Made by a program: the position numbers and the translations under genes
Shown: one piece after another, positions 34,801 through 45,800 of the stretch
Position numbering within the stretch: position 1 is the stretch's first letter
Layout of the letters: every line of letters begins with the position of its first letter
NCBI GenBank assembly: GCA_026075535.2
Contig: AP026539.1
Location: 11,780,001 to 11,844,000, forward strand
Length of the DNA: 64,000 nt
DNA from: Tricholoma matsutake
Taxonomy: Eukaryota > Basidiomycota > Agaricomycetes > Agaricales > Tricholomataceae
Direction: 5' to 3'
The notes under the pieces: generated by a model
The model's database searches: none
Told to the model about the DNA's origin: nothing
The model's input: the letters and a program-made list of their open reading frames with translations, nothing else

Positions 34801-37439
34801 ACGCGCGGTCAGCGGAAGATCAATTGACAAGGTCAGTATATTACAGACTCACTCGATCAAAGGTGAGGAACAAAGGGAAATGTTCGTCCTTGAGTAAGCT
34901 GAATTTCGACGGCAGGTCAGCTTGCCAATGGATGTCGTCATCGGGGTCGATGAGGCCGTGTTCCCCGCTCTGTGACTTTTGTTCTTTGGCGAGTTGTACC
35001 AGCTCCTGAGTGGACCTCCCAGCTGTCGACAGGGAATCCAACAACTTGGAGAAATATTCCTCGACCTTGCTGGCTAGAACTCTAGATTGAGTGACGAATA
35101 TCTGTCGGGGCTTGTCCATCGAGCCTTGTTTCAACTTGAAGGCTCGCTCGATTCCGAGCATCTTGAACAGCATTGTGGTTGTCTTTCTGCGTGAATTACG
35201 ATGTGTCAGTTGGGCATAATAAGAAGACGAGAAGGGCTTACCCAGTGCCGCTCCGCCCAATAACATAACACGAATATGGATGCTCGATGATCTCCTTTTC
35301 TTGCGGCCTTATGGGTTGAACATCAAATAAAACAACAAGAACGATTTGCAGTCAACGTACGTGACATTGAAAACGTGAGCGACATCCAGATCTGCGATTA
35401 TACCTGAAATTGATATTAAAAACGAGCAGTGCAAACGGCGCTGGACAAAGTTTCATACTATTGAGCAGAGCCTTAATAAACCCTATTAGCGTAGTTTATT
35501 TAAGGCAGCACCAACACAAACCTGAGATAAAGTGACGAATTTCTCAAGGCTTGGTCAAAAGTCAGCAGACTATAAATGATGCTAAAAGACGGAGTACTTA
35601 CACAAGAAGCGAATGTATCTAAAACGAGTCAGCAGCTGTGTAAACGATCTACATTTGACTTCACTCACCTCTTCCAAATCTTCTTTTGGCAGTTCAGGTA
35701 CGATAGAAGTAACGTTTGTCGTTTTCTCCTGCGGTGGAAAGATGGCAGGCATGATCACGTTATCACCCGCATGGTGTGGGCGGTTTCGAAACGTGCATCT
35801 GTCGCGGTATTCCTTGCCTTTTCTTCCTAGCTGACGTCCCATGGAATCCCAAAGGCGCTTATCAATTTGAGCGTGAGTGTAGATGCCGAAGATTTTGATG
35901 ACTATGGCAAGAGGATTAATAAACCTTCATGCATTGCAATCATCATTGCCAAGATCGGTTTACCTTGTCTTTCAACCTGCACTCCGAGTCGTCGCTACGA
36001 TCAGCAAATCGAACGAAAGGATTGCAAATGTCATACCTCAACATCGTACTCCGGAATGCAGTCCACTTGGTACTAAAGGTACGATATCTATGAGTTTCGC
36101 CGAGCAGTCGGAAATGCTACCGAAGAACAACACCGACAATTAATCGAGTATCCCTAGTCATTTTTGCTTCATAGATCGGAATCTCGGTGTCTTGCCCGTT
36201 CAAACGCTTATGGTTGTCATCTGATAGATGTCCATTCGAAAGTTCCCTGCATAAAAGAAGGTTGACGAGCGAAAAAAAAAACGGAATATCGAGTGCGCTC
36301 ACTTGATTTTCTTGATCACGATCTTGAAAAATTTGGCTTGCTTCCTTCGTGCCTCCCGCAGGTCGCGATCTGCCTTGGTGGAGATGAGAATGCGCCACTC
36401 GCCGAATCCCTCTGCGCTGTCGAAATAAAGGGCTCTGGAGATGGCGTTGATCAGAGACTATTCAATAACGCGCAATATTGTTTATACCCACGCTTTCATA
36501 GGTTGTACCATGGGATATGCAGATGGGATATCTTCTGTATCGTCGGCAGCAGTGTCTGAAGGCGCTGATTGGCTTTCAACTCTCGTCGTTGCCTGTGGTT
36601 CAAGCATAACATCCTGAACAATAAAGCCCTGTTGAATCGTAGCTGCAATATCCGGTTCTCGCAATCTGTCAAGGTAAAACTGTAAAAAAAAAGAAGTTAG
36701 ATACGTAAACAACTGATTGGAGCATGAGACAAATGGACCTTAAGAATAGCTTTGTGGTCATCTATGAGAAGCTTAGAAACCATGTCAACCTCTTCAGGAG
36801 ATTTAGGAACTAATAGTCCAAGAGATTTGAACAATTTAGGATCGAAGAGAGTAGCCGCCTTGGCGGCTACTCTCTTCGCCCGTTTTCTCTGCCGTTGCGA
36901 AGCCTTAAAACCCCAATCGTCCTGATCATCTTCCGTTCTCTCCAGCTCAACGGGAAAGGTGGCCGCAGCGAGGGCACCTAAGGCTTTAGGTGCAAGTTCC
37001 ACGCGATGGCGATACAAGTTTAGTAATTCAGAAGCTTTTCTGTCAAAGGGGGATGCAAACAGCAGGAAAACGGAGAGTCTTGTGATGATGGCAAAAGCTA
37101 TGGACGATGTATACTCGTCCTTAGCTGTAGGAAAGTGATTCAGAATCCATGTTGATAATGTCTCACTGCACGACCCTCCTAAGGCAGTAGAGAAAAGTAT
37201 GAGGAACAAATTGAGGAATCGAAGTTGATCTGAGAAAGGTTACCTGATAGGACGAGTTCCAAGAGTGATTGGCTACTATCAGACAAAGACTGCGAAACGA
37301 GATGTCGAAGAAATGACTGGATATTGTCCTCAGTTAGTGCGTTACCACATTGAAGTAGAGCGTGTTGCACGGCGTCCAAGGATACAAGTTCCTTGTGAAA
37401 GAAAGAAAAGAGGTTCTTTGTGAGTCTGTCCGAAGACAT
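28844..37439 (-). CDS. Giant UvrD-like helicase with TPR-like C-terminal half (TRANK1-like)
   Basis: A many-exon minus-strand gene of about 8.6 kb, by my estimate on the order of 2400 residues. The ATG at 37439 (SSDRLTKNLFSFF...) opens exon 1 (37439-37244), and exon 2 is 37178-36739, joining in phase. Helicase motifs in order: a Q-like region near 35850; Walker A GRSGTGKTTTM at about 35250-35170, with an intron between Gly and Lys; DEAQD (about 34065); GDTAQTIS (about 33930); NYRSHGG (about 33740); YESKGLEFDD (about 33190) and LYVAITRARKNLWI (about 32900). Then come EEWENSG...ALHCFERAG and FERAEDDYRAARAYAEAHEF helical repeats, a Cys/His finger CLNFAIND then CNRPECPRSH (about 31250), and a charged C-terminus ending WIDFEDGT. 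The family belongs to superfamily 1; its substrate in fungi is not known to me. The stop is at 28844. Exon borders beyond the first few were checked only by frame continuity. Confidence 0.85.
34769..34806. repeat. 19-bp tandem duplication spanning a 3' splice site
   Basis: GGTCAGCAACTGTACGCGC occurs twice in direct tandem (34769-34787, 34788-34806). On the minus strand each copy contains GTACAG followed by TTGCTGACC, so the helicase gene has two identical potential acceptors 19 nt apart. Only the downstream one keeps the frame FDR-LLTLLEADL. Confidence 0.85.
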
Positions 37440-37834
37440 GTTTTGTTCAAAGGTAAGGAGAACTGGTGAGGTTGTTGTTGACAAAGAGGTTAGACACGTG
37501 TCTGCCTTTGTAGATTTTGGTTGAACTTGGGTTTGGTTTTGAAACTTGAAGCGCCCGGCGATGTAATCGAGCGCGTTCAAATATACTTATGCCGATAGTC
37601 CAGACTGCAATGGCGTCTTTACGGTTCCTTTTTCGCTAAAAGTCCCCCTGGAAAGCCAAACCTTTTAACTCCAGGTATGAAACTTTTCAAAAGGCGTTCC
37701 TTCCAGGGAGATGCATACTGAGAAGGAGTCACTTATGTAGTAAGTACATCTCGGACATGAAGTGGCAGCGCTGACTAAGCACCGCGCGTTCTCTCTGAGT
37801 CATCCTCACTAATGCTTCTTACATCGATCCTAAT
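37440..37834. promoter_or_regulatory. Shared divergent promoter region, 395 bp
   Basis: The helicase (minus) and HECT ligase (plus) start codons lie 395 bp apart, so one short region must drive both. No TATA box or other specific site is obvious. Confidence 0.5.
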
Positions 37835-40800
37835 ATGTTACCAGTATTCGGAGATGAGAGAAAGCGAAAGATCAACCTTGGAGGAGCTTCTTCAGCCTCA
37901 TCTCGGAGCGCGATCCTCAATCAAGCACAGGTGCGAAGAACAGAGCGGTTAGAGGAGAGAAAGAGGCAAGAAGGAGCGGTAAAGTTGCAGGCGTGGTGGC
38001 GTGGATTACGGGAGGAGAGGATGGGCAGAAAGGAGATGAGGAGGATATTCGAGCAAGATATGGATGGCTTGAGAGGGTTGAGGTGTTTGGTGTTGATCGG
38101 TAGCAGGGACGAGGAGGCGTTGGCGATGTGGTCGATGAGAATGGTTCAATCTGGGGATGGTATGTTTTTTTTTTTTTTGAATTCTAGTTTAGGTGAGATA
38201 TTAATGCATTCTAGATATGTTGTTTAGATTGGCGAGAAGTGATAGTTGGCTTGTACTTGTAAGACAGGTTTGTTTCTTACTTTTACGTTCAGTCTCCAAA
38301 TCCCCACTGTGAGCTTGTGTTTTTTTTTGTTTTACGCAAACAGAGAATACTTATACATATAATAGCTCATCGTGTGCTACTTATCACCTCAAAGTCCTCA
38401 ATACTCTTCTGTCCGCAACTGTAACGGAAAAGTATCTTGGTGTGCATGGGGCCCAAGTTACAGCAGAGATCACGACATATCTACTACAGCGTGATCTTCA
38501 TGTTTTTCTCGGTCGTGCTATCAAAAATATTGCAAGTCTTCTAACAAAATCTCTATCGCTTATAATACTGCTAATGAACCTGTTTAGCCTATCGAATCAC
38601 GCAATGAACCTTCCTTACAACTTTTAATCCCATTGACAGCCCTTCCTTTACAAACATTCCCCTCTTCAACCCTACAATTCTCTATTGCTCTAACTTCCAT
38701 CTTTACTCAAATCCTTACAATCCCTTTACTTCTCTACCGCCTCCCTCCACCATCTCTCACATACCTTTCCTCCAAGATCCCATTTGACCATCTTCCCCTT
38801 GTCGATATTACCCCTTTCACAACAGGAACCATCTCTGGCGAGGATAAACTCCATCTCATCGCCACACTCCACGTACTCACTCCTCCACGATACCAGAAGA
38901 TTAAACCAGACGCCCTATCAGCCTACCTCCGTCTCCTAACTCTCCTCCTCAACGCCATCCCCATCTTCATCCTCAATCCTCCACAGAAACGCACCGTTCA
39001 TACATGGGACGACACACACCACGATCTCGATGATGCAGACTCGGACTCGGACTCCCCCGGAACCACCACTAAATCCATCTCTGTCTCCGTCGTCTCTTCT
39101 TTCGACACATCATCCCCTCTACCACCGCCTCCCATACCCACTCCAGATCCCCGCATTCTCAAACGCCTCGCCACCCTCCCTTCCCCAACACATATCGCAG
39201 CTTTACTCTCACGTAAAGAAATACACAGCACCACCGTCCTTCCCGCCCTCATCGAATGTCTATTCGCACTAAGCACCATCTGGCCCGCCGTCCTCGGCGC
39301 GGTCCTCGCTACAGGTGCCGGCTTGGTTCGGGAAGTGTATAGAGGGTACGTAAGAGGTAGTGTGCTCGGTAAAGACGCGAGCGCGTCTACGACGTTGTTG
39401 AATCATAGGAATAGCAAAGAATGGCCGGCGTTGTTGTTCTTGACGGATTTATACGAGCAGGCGTTGAGGACTATGGGCGATGACGAGTTTTTCGGAGCTT
39501 CGAATTCGGGTACGGGTTCGGGGGTGGAGGCCGGGGGGTTTACGAATGGGCATGTATTGGGTTCGTCCTCATCTTCGTTGTCTGGACGTGGTGTTGGAGG
39601 GGTGGGTCCCACCCAGACCCAGAGGAATCCGTTAACCTTGGATGAATTGCGATCGTTTAGTCGGCAATTGTTGAATATTGCGTTTGTGCTTTATTGGCGT
39701 GAGGATGGGGGCGATGTGAATGGGGGTATGGGTGTTATGGCTAGGCTTGCTGGGGCGAGTGCTGATGGTGGGGGTGGTACGGTTAGGTGTACGTGGGAGG
39801 GTGTACGAGAAAAGGTGACGAGGTGTTTGGTTGGTATACATGCTAGGGAGTGAGTACCGATTTTCATAGGTTTGCTGCGTTGTTGATGTTGCTTTACTAG
39901 CTCGAGGAAGCCTTTCCTTCCTCCGGACCACTGGCTTGTAACATCTCAAATCGACGTTCAGTCGTTCGTCGAAGCAGCCATGTAATCCCCAGCCATTCCT
40001 TTCCCTCGCCCAGCCAAAACTAACCTCTCCTTCCCCAGCTTCGAAGAACAACAACTCTCCACAACCAACAACTCCCACCTCACCCACCCACCAACTCACA
40101 CCAAACGCCAACTAGCCTACCTCTCCCCCCGTCTCGGCGTCCTGAACAACATCCCCTTCTCCATCCCTTTCGACGTCCGCGTCTCCATCTTCCGCAACTT
40201 TGTATACAACGACGCAATGCAACATTCGCAATCCCGTGCTCAATCCCAGTTCCCTGTTAACCCTATGCAGATGTGGATGAGATCCGGCTCAGGGAAGACG
40301 AGGGTCCAGGTAAGGAGGGGGAGTGTGGCCCAGGATGGGTTTGATAGACTTGGAGAGGCGGATTTGAAAGCTCCGGTTGAGATTACGTTTATTGATCAGT
40401 TTGGGGCGGAGGAGTGAGTGTTTTTGTCTTTGTGTTTGTCTTTGGGGGCGGGTGTGGTCGTTTTGAGCTGACGTTGAATTTGTAGGGCGGGGATTGATGG
40501 AGGGGGTGTGTTTAAAGAGTTTTTTACGTCGTTGTGTAAAGAGGTTTTTGATACCGATCGGGGGCTTTGGTTAGCGAATGTGAAGAACGAGCTGTATCCG
40601 AACCCGCACGCGTATGCTACCGAGGGTAACGTGTTTTTCGTTTTTTATTTAAATTTATTCGCCTGGCTGATCATCATCATGGTGGTTCATGCAGGCCACA
40701 GCTTGAATTGGTACCGATTCATAGGAAGAATACTTGGCAAGGCGATGTACGAGGGTATCCTCGTCGACGTCGCTTTTGCTGGATTCTTCCTTGCCAAAGT

Positions 40801-41925
40801 ACGCACGCTCACCCACTTTCATATATATATATGTACCGCTTCTCATTTTATCAACCAAACAGTGGCTGGGCAGACAAAGTTTCTTGGACGATCTCGAATC
40901 GCTCGATCCAGATCTATACAACGGTCTTATATTCTTGAAACACTATACAGGCAACTTGGAAGATCTTGCTCTTAATTTCACCGTCGCTATTGATGGTACG
41001 TTTCGCTATTACTATCCCCTATTTGGTTGGCATTTTCGTTGTTGATGATGATGACATTATGTACGCCGCGTAGAATTCGGCAGCCCCAAAACGATCGACC
41101 TAGTCCCAAACGGAAGCAACATCGCAGTGACGCGTGAAAATCGGCTGCAGTATATCTATCTAGTGTCGCATTACCGTTTGAGCAAGCAGATCAAGGCTCA
41201 GAGCGAGGCGTTTTTCGAGGGTCTTTCGGAGATGATTGACCGTAGGTGGATTAGGTGCGTTTTTTTCTTTTTTTCCCACGGTTTTTGAGTTTGAGTTGGG
41301 TGGTGAATGATGGTGTTGAATAGGATGTTTAATCAGCAGGAAGTCCAGATTTTGTTGGGAGGCGTGAATGCGCCTATTGATTTTGATGATTTGAGGGGGA
41401 ACACTAATTATGGTGGGTTGTATGATGATAATGAGGGTACTATCGTTGCGTTTTGGAAGGTACGTTTTTGATACTCTCGTTCCCGACTGACGCCAAACCG
41501 CCAACGCCAACGCCAACTAGGTCGTCAACTCTTTCAATCAAGAACAACGCATGGCTCTACTGAGGTTCGTCACTAGCTGTAGCAGACCTCCATTGTTGTA
41601 CGTGTTTATTCGTTGTTCATCATGTGGTGTGCTACGTGCTTAAGCTTAAGTTTCGTTTAGGGGGTTCAAAGAACTCGTGCCTAATTTCTCAATACGCGAC
41701 TCGGGACAAGATCAGCTTCGGTTGCCTACTGCTAGCACTTGTGTCAATCTTTTAAAAGTACGTTGTTTTTGTTTTGGGGCTGGCTTGTTACTTGGAACTT
41801 ATGCTGATGTTTTTTTTTTTTTTTTCGCCTCATCGTCGTAGCTGCCCCTTTATAAGAGTGAAAAAGTGCTTCGTGAGAAGCTGATTCAAGCTATCACGTC
41901 GAATGCTGGGTTTGATTTGTCTTGA
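37835..41925 (+). CDS. HECT E3 ubiquitin ligase, Hul5/UBE3C type
   Basis: Fourteen exons join in phase to 3234 nt, 1077 aa: 37835-38159, 38215-38267, 38346-38531, 38588-39849, 39901-39981, 40039-40413, 40486-40625, 40695-40798, 40863-40995, 41074-41254, 41324-41459, 41521-41597, 41661-41757, 41842-41925. The N-terminus FGDERKRKINLGGASS and the IQ-like AVKLQAWWRG are typical of this subfamily. The middle is Ser/Gly-rich and variable. The HECT domain fills roughly the last 340 residues: VEITFIDQFG, EAGIDGGGVFKEFF, WYRFIGRILGKAMYEGILVD, FLKHYTG, and the catalytic loop LPTASTCVNLLKLP with Cys1045, which would accept ubiquitin from an E2 before transfer. Yeast Hul5 acts with the proteasome to extend chains on stalled or misfolded substrates. 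Exon 3 is spliced with a GC donor. The gene appears intact. Confidence 0.93.
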
Positions 41926-42063
41926 GATGAGGTTAGCAAGTAGATTACGAGTTGTGTTTTTTGTAGGTCTAGACTATCTTGCATTTCGCGTTATACCTAA
42001 GGTCGTGGAATGCTCACGTGATCCACCTCGTGGTGTTCATCGATAACCGGAACCAGCGATAAC

Positions 42064-42826
42064 AGGACCCCTGAAAGTTCACCCAAATGCCTGAGGCAAG
42101 TGCGGATAAAAACCGGCCAAAAATCCGGAAATGCCTGAGTCAATCCGGATAAAAACTGAGAAATTTTGGGGAGATCCCTGAGGCAGTCGTGCGGATAAAA
42201 ACAGACCAAACGACTGAAGGCCTGGTCCGAGTGCGGATAAAAATAAGTACATACAAGAATTGAACCCAATACCTCCTAAGTAATAACAATGATGTACAAA
42301 GCGGAGCAGTAACTATTAGACTATAACACCTGTTAATTTATCGAACGATGGCGCTTATTATCAACTTATTATGTACTAACAGAAGTTTTCTTTGGTACCT
42401 TCATTAGCTTTTCTCTGCACCCTTGCCTCTGCACCAGCTATATTAGAGAACGGATTGAAGATTTCACAGCAGGATGGGATACTATTTAGGACCTCGAAAG
42501 AAGGCTGCGCTAACATAATAAAGGCAGTGACGTCGTTGGCTGGACATCGAAAGAAGGTTCTACCTCTTGACGACGTAGACATATGCATCCTGTGCAGCAC
42601 CTGTACTACGTACCTCGTCAGTCTCATGATATGTAGCTCTAAGGCGTCATTTGCTGCGCAGCAGAGGAAAAAAATGAGATTTTAGCAGATGCCTGAGGTT
42701 TGGTGCGGATAAAAACCGGGCAATTTGGACGCCTGAGGCAATTTCCGGATAAAAACCGCCCAAACCTGTCCGGATAAAAATTAGGACCAACCGGATCAGG
42801 AATTTGGGTGAACTTTCAGGGGTCCT
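42064..42826. mobile_element. TIR element with 8-bp target duplication, non-autonomous
   Basis: Perfect 25-bp terminal inverted repeats (42064-42088 and 42802-42826, starting AGGACCCCTGAAAGTTCACC) are flanked by the exact duplication GCGATAAC (42056-42063, 42827-42834). Inside, GCGGATAAAAACCG-like units recur: five between 42105 and 42241 on the left, and three or four between 42695 and 42780 on the right. Between them lie a tRNA-like sequence and about 330 bp without recognisable coding. An 8-bp duplication fits hAT and some other cut-and-paste superfamilies; the ends do not decide which. A third GCGATAAC follows at about 42838. Confidence 0.9.
42246..42330 (-). other. tRNA-Gln-like sequence inside the TIR element
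   Basis: On the minus strand it starts GGTGTTATAGTCTAATAGTTAC, which closely follows the start of the tRNA-Gln(TTG) gene at 7317. An anticodon-like arm CTCC..GGAG follows, then a B-box-like GGTTCAATTC. The acceptor stem does not pair, so it is a tRNA pseudogene or a tRNA-derived internal Pol III promoter, not a working tRNA. Confidence 0.5.
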
Positions 42827-42872
42827 GCGATAACATTGCGATAACCTACACCGCTTGCGACCTGACCCCGAC

Positions 42873-45800
42873 ATGCCAAACCAGAAACAAAGTCGTTTTC
42901 TCTCGCCATTTGTAAAGACTCTGAGACGGTTACGATCTCGCCCACCATCGCCAAGTGATGCAGCCCAAACTGGGCCGAGCGCCCAACCCTCGTCTTATCC
43001 AGGTAGATCCCCATCTCTCAAAGTCTCTGCGTCAGTGCTTTAACTCTCATTTAGCCCAAACCACCTTGATGGGGGCCTATGAATTGCTCCAGGTTCTCAA
43101 TGAGTCCTCAGTTGTCTTCCCTCCTCTGAAATCTGTCGTTGGCGGTGTCGTCGCGTGTGTTGAACTATACAAGGTGTGTCCTATTAGCACCGTTGACGTC
43201 AATCTTAGGCTTATTCCATGGATAGAAAACATCGGGCAACCACGAAGAAATGGAACAGGTCTTGAAAAGTATTGATCAGTTGGCATCGATGCTCGTGGCA
43301 AAGTTGAAGGAATCCAAGGACCATAAGCCGTTGAATCAGATAATAATAAAATTGTCCAAGCACGCTTCTACTCCTCCACATATTCCGAAGTGCAATCACT
43401 AATATGGCGTCCACAGGTCACTGGAAGAAGAAGACAAGAAGATCAAGGACATGCAGAAACGAGGATTTGTGGTCAGATTGGCTCACAACAAGGCCGATGC
43501 GGGAGAGCTCATTTCCTCATGTCGAGAAATTAAAGATGCGCTTGAGAGATTCTACGTAAGTTGCTTGTGATCTTTTGAACTATGTTTCATTGATTGCTCT
43601 CCAGGTTGAGCTCACTCTATTGGTGGAAAGGAACACGCGTGATATCCTGAAGGTGTGTTACATCTCACTTGTGATGATATCGTTCTAATGATGCTCATAG
43701 CACATAGTTTTCCAGACCCTCCCTCGCTCTCGTGAAGCAGCTTTCAGTGCTGCCATCAACCTCGGCAATGTTTCACGTGGTCCGTGCACTAAGGATACAC
43801 GTGTCGACATCATTGAACAGATTATGGGATGGGCAAAGGAGACTGACCCTGTGAAAGCTCCATCAGTGTATTGGCTCAATGGACTGGCTGGCTTGGGCAA
43901 GACTACAATTGCCTACACTATCTGTGAGCAGCTAAAGGAAGCTGGCATTCCATTCACCTCTTTCTTCTGTTCGCGCCAACTCGACAGCAAGAACTCGAAG
44001 CTCCTCATTACGACGCTGTGCCGTGACCTCGCCGAACTGTTTGCCTCATTCGCATCTGAAGTTTTACCTGTCCTGGAGAGCCACTCAAACATCGTAGACG
44101 CAGAGCTACACCTCCAGATGGATGAACTGCTTGCAAAGCCATGGCAGGCTTCCCTTGCTCGCCGAGATCACCTTCAAGTGCCTATTGTCGTCGTGGATGC
44201 TCTCGACGAGAGTGATCGTGGAACCAACTTTCTGCAAGAGCTGCTTCATGTTATTGCATCTGATAAGCTTGCCGGAATCAAGTTCCTTGTGACAAGTCGA
44301 CCAGATCCCAGAGTTGTCAACATGTGCAAGTCGTTCCCTGAGAATGCAGTTTGCAAGCTCCATGAGGTTGACCCTTCCAACGTCCAAAAGGACATTGAGA
44401 AATACCTGCGCGAAGTGCTTCCAGATTTAAAGGATAAGCCTGAACTAGAAGAACTGGCAGGCCGGGCAGGTGGATTTTTCATCTATGCCACCACTGCTGT
44501 CAGATTCTTATCCCCTGATCCTCCTTTCTCTATCCCTGAGAGGCTTGACCAGTTGCAATGCATGCTACGCTCATGGCCAATGTCAGCTGGAAGGGGTGAA
44601 CGACTGGTGGTTGATGAGTTATATGAGCAGATCTTGGGAGTTGCTTTTGGAGATGACCGTGTCCGTGGCAAACGGTTGCAGATCCTCCACACAGTCCTCT
44701 GCACAGAGAGCAGGATCAACATGTCTGTCCTAGCTGACCTCAGTGACACACATCAGGATACAGTCAAGGCAGTTGTGGACTCTCTACATGCTGTCCTGTT
44801 CATCTCCTCCAAAGATGACTGTGTCTACTGGTACCACACTTCATTTTCTGACTTTATCTTCACTCAAGCATGAGCACGGTTCAGGATTTCCCCCCAACCA
44901 AACTATCTGAGCCATGAGATCAATGTATTCTGTGACCTGTTTGCTCATCATGCCTTCCTGGCCCATAACTGCTTTTCCATTATGCAGAAATCACTGCATT
45001 TCAACATGTGTAACCTTGACTCATCATACATCTTTGATTCTGATGTTCCTGAGCTCAGTGATCGGATGCACAAAAACCTCACACCTACTCTATGATATGC
45101 TTCACTGTGCTGGGCTTGGCACCTATCTCGAGCACCTGCAGAGAATGACACCAATGACCTGTGCCTCTGCCTCAATGAGTTCATGTGTGACAAGCTACTA
45201 TTCTGGATTGAGGTCATGAATCTTTTGGATGCCAAAGTCCAGTGTTCACCATTGTTGAAGGATGCTGAAGACTGGATCAAAAAGGTCTCAATGCTGTCTC
45301 AGGGAAAGCAACTGCCAGACCTGCTGGACTACTTGGCAGATGCTGGACGTTTCTCCACCTTTTTTGCAGGTAGCCATGCATCAAAGTCAACTCCACATTT
45401 GTACATTTCAGCATTATCTACATGGTATCAACATTCACCAGTCTGGACACATTGGAAACATTGGTTTACATGTATTCCATCAATTTCACTGCCCAGGGGC
45501 CCTATCACAGTACCATTGCTGACAATAATTACCAAAGGAGCAGTTGTATGCATGGCATTGTCTAAGAATGGTGACCAAATTGTCTCTGGTTCTTATGATG
45601 GCTTGGTGCAGGTGTGGGATGTGAAGACAGGTGAACAGCTGAGGGAGCTGCAAGGTCACACCAGTTCGGTCAACTTAGTTGCATTCTCACCTGATGGCAA
45701 ACAAATTGTCTCTGGTTCTAATGACCAGTCAGTGTGGGTGTGGGATGTAAAGACAGGTGAGCAGCTGAGGGAGCTACAAGGTCACAACGGTATGGTCAAC

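Noticed and set aside
38633..39853. 406-codon frame as a separate gene
   Set aside because: It starts at a TTG, not an ATG, and is exon 4 of the HECT ligase; splicing on both sides keeps frame.
42392..42685. 97-codon frame inside the TIR element as a transposase
   Set aside because: Too short and without DDE or zinc motifs; the element looks non-autonomous.
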